From positions 1 through 38,787 of the forward strand of contig SLIG01000142.1 of NCBI GenBank assembly GCA_007135755.1: a DNA stretch of 38,787 bases. The letters run 5' to 3'. The position numbers were made by a program, and so were the translations under genes. The notes beneath the pieces were generated by a model. The model saw only the letters and a program-made list of their open reading frames with translations, was not told the DNA's origin and searched no databases. The stretch comes from Cyanobium sp. (GTDB lineage: Bacteria; Cyanobacteriota; Cyanobacteriia; PCC-6307; Cyanobiaceae). This document shows, piece after piece, positions 37,985 through 38,787 of the stretch (position 1 is its first letter; each line of letters opens with the position of its first letter).

Positions 37985-38149
37985 GGTCGCCGGCGGGGCA
38001 ACGACCATCCACGACGGCATCACGGCGTTCTGATCGAGGCCACTGGATTGGAGCTGCGGCTCCAGCAAGTGGGCCACCGGGGCCCAGCCGCGCAGGCGTG
38101 CGAGGTCTTCCGTCCAGCTGGAGCAGCGGTGGGTGCGGTGCTCCCGTGG

Positions 38150-38359
38150 GCGAGCAGTCCCTTATGCGACTGGCAGGTGAGCAGGGGGATGCAGTGGATT
38201 CCGCTGTGGTGACGCAAGACGTGCTGGTGATCGAGGAAGGGCCACTCCTCGATGGGCTGATCCAGTGAGCCTGTGCTGTGCTTCCCGCTCCCAGGTGTCG
38301 CCGAGGAAAGCCCGCAGGACCGAGACGGGGACTTCGTCGTCCACCAGTGGGTAGGTCAT
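38150..38359 (-). pseudogene. Possible PIN-like (DUF5615-type) toxin remnant in two frames
   Basis: On the minus strand the ATG at 38359 opens a frame reading MTYPLVDDEVPVSVLRAFL, close to the DENVPxxVLRAL start of DUF5615 PIN-like proteins. From about 38265 downward a different frame reads LDQPIEEWPFLDHQHVLRHH, then SGIHCIPLLTC, which resembles the DxDFLDxxxFxxxxHPGIxxL part of the same family. A frameshift between the two would explain this, but the catalytic acid before FLD is not clear. Evidence is weak: similarity is by memory of patterns, and the plus strand carries another candidate. No antitoxin is seen next to it. Confidence 0.28.
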
Positions 38360-38600
38360 GGTCTTGCGCCCTCCCCCCCCGGCCCGCAGCAGGCCCCAGT
38401 TCCGGCAGCAGGGCCGGCTGGCGCTCTGCCTGCAGCGCCGGGCCGATGGCGCCGACCCCATGACGGTGCTGGAGGCATGGATTCAGGAGGCCGTCAGGTT
38501 GGGAGGCAGCCTGCTGGATCCTCCCCGCCTCGAACCCTTCGGAGCCGAGGCCTGTCTGCTGGATCCCGAGGGCAACAGGCTGCTGGTGCTGGTGCAGTGA
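38358..38600 (+). CDS. VOC/glyoxalase-like C-terminal fragment (doubtful gene)
   Basis: A frame of 80 residues. The last 45 (MTVLEAWIQEAVRLGGSLLD, then PPRLEPFGAEACLLDPEGNR and LLVLVQ) match the last helix-strand-strand of a vicinal-oxygen-chelate protein, whose C-terminus often reads DPxGNxxxL. The first 35 residues are Arg/Pro-rich and do not resemble the N-terminal half of that fold, so at most half a domain is present. A second start at 38461 (ATGACGGTG) would give just the 46-residue fragment. It could be a remnant, like others nearby, or a small real protein. It ends 11 bases before the A-run of the leftward terminator. Confidence 0.38.
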   Translation: MVLRPPPPARSRPQFRQQGRLALCLQRRADGADPMTVLEAWIQEAVRLGGSLLDPPRLEPFGAEACLLDPEGNRLLVLVQ

Positions 38601-38611
38601 GGAGTCTGTCC

Positions 38612-38641
38612 AAAACAAAACCCCCAGGCGAGGCCCGGGGG
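38612..38641 (-). terminator. Rho-independent terminator for the leftward gene at the window end
   Basis: Read on the minus strand, CCCCCGGGC, a short loop, then GCCTGGGGG form a strong GC hairpin with one mismatch, followed by TTTTGTTTT. The hairpin is at 38621-38641 and the T-run corresponds to plus-strand A-run 38612-38620. It lies about 30 bases after the stop codon at 38672-38674. Confidence 0.85.
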
Positions 38642-38671
38642 TTGAGGGGAGTCTGGGTATTGGCGTGGAGC

Positions 38672-38787
38672 TCAGAAGCAGAAGGGCAGGAACTGGGTGC
38701 GGCAGGCGGCGTAGCCGTCCACCAGGGCACCGAGGCCGATCTGATGGGCGATGCCAAAGCCCGTGAGCCCTTCCACCACCACGCCGA
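38672..38787 (-). CDS. C-terminus of an unidentified protein (runs off the window)
   Basis: The last 37 residues of a leftward gene are visible, GVVVEGLTGFGIAHQIGLGA followed by LVDGYAACRTQFLPFCF. The stop codon is at 38672-38674. The Gly-rich, weakly hydrophobic run and the aromatic Cys-containing tail do not tell me the family. It could be the end of a small membrane or bacteriocin-like protein, but I do not assign it. That it is a real gene rests on the open frame to the window edge, natural residue use, and the strong terminator just after the stop. Confidence 0.55.
   Translation of the reverse strand, partial: GVVVEGLTGFGIAHQIGLGALVDGYAACRTQFLPFCF

Overview
This window looks like a piece of the chromosome of a high-GC unicellular cyanobacterium, most likely of the Synechococcus/Cyanobium group. 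The evidence is the light-independent protochlorophyllide reductase genes chlN, chlB and chlL, a cyAbrB-type regulator, the OMP decarboxylase/orotate phosphoribosyltransferase fusion in the cyanobacterial order, several small proteins of picocyanobacterial type, and six copies of the HIP1 octamer GCGATCGC found by eye. Most of the window is dense and GC-rich. The stretch at about 33.7-34.8 kb is clearly less GC-rich, sparsely coded and contains a broken gene.

Layout. 0-3.5 kb: the 5' part of speD (leftward), then acetate kinase, a stand-alone cyclic-nucleotide-binding domain, a type II-like sulfide:quinone oxidoreductase (leftward) and a small conserved protein. 3.7-11.4 kb (rightward): pyrC and the pyrF-pyrE fusion, which together supply three steps of UMP synthesis, then a large RND efflux permease and a SulP anion transporter. 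11.4-16.9 kb (leftward): two coupled exported proteins, one with a Gly-run and an Arg/Asp-rich repeat, and a tight operon coding an aminoglycoside-phosphotransferase/P-loop kinase fusion, a KirBac-like potassium channel, a short-chain dehydrogenase and a second potassium channel. 17.0-18.8 kb (rightward): three unrecognised, mostly membrane-anchored proteins. 18.8-25.1 kb (leftward): a DUF2126 protein followed by chlN, chlB and chlL.

25.2-33.4 kb: a third potassium channel (2TM plus RCK) faces a leftward operon of Rrf2 regulator, RND membrane fusion lipoprotein, GAF/HD-GYP phosphodiesterase and an unknown protein. Then come rightward genes for a TspO-like membrane protein, cyAbrB, a small membrane protein, a fatty acid hydroxylase/sterol desaturase, a small conserved protein, a transglutaminase-like protein and a ribbon-helix-helix-like protein. 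33.7-38.8 kb: an accessory, decaying stretch. It holds a GFA/Mss4-like gene stopped by a TAG codon, a gene-poor zone with short direct repeats, an alpha/beta hydrolase, an N-terminally truncated TauE/SafE permease, a class II glutamine amidotransferase, a DUF2811-type protein, possible PIN-like and VOC-like remnants, and the C-terminus of an unidentified leftward gene with a clear terminator.

I see no CRISPR array, no intact transposase, no phage genes, and no tRNA or rRNA. The parts most worth a second look are the kinase/potassium-channel operon, the sequence motif shared by two divergent intergenic regions, the Arg/Asp-repeat exported protein, the duplicated start region of pyrC, and the decaying block. 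Nothing here is a proven new system. Functions rest on motif recognition by eye, without database searches.
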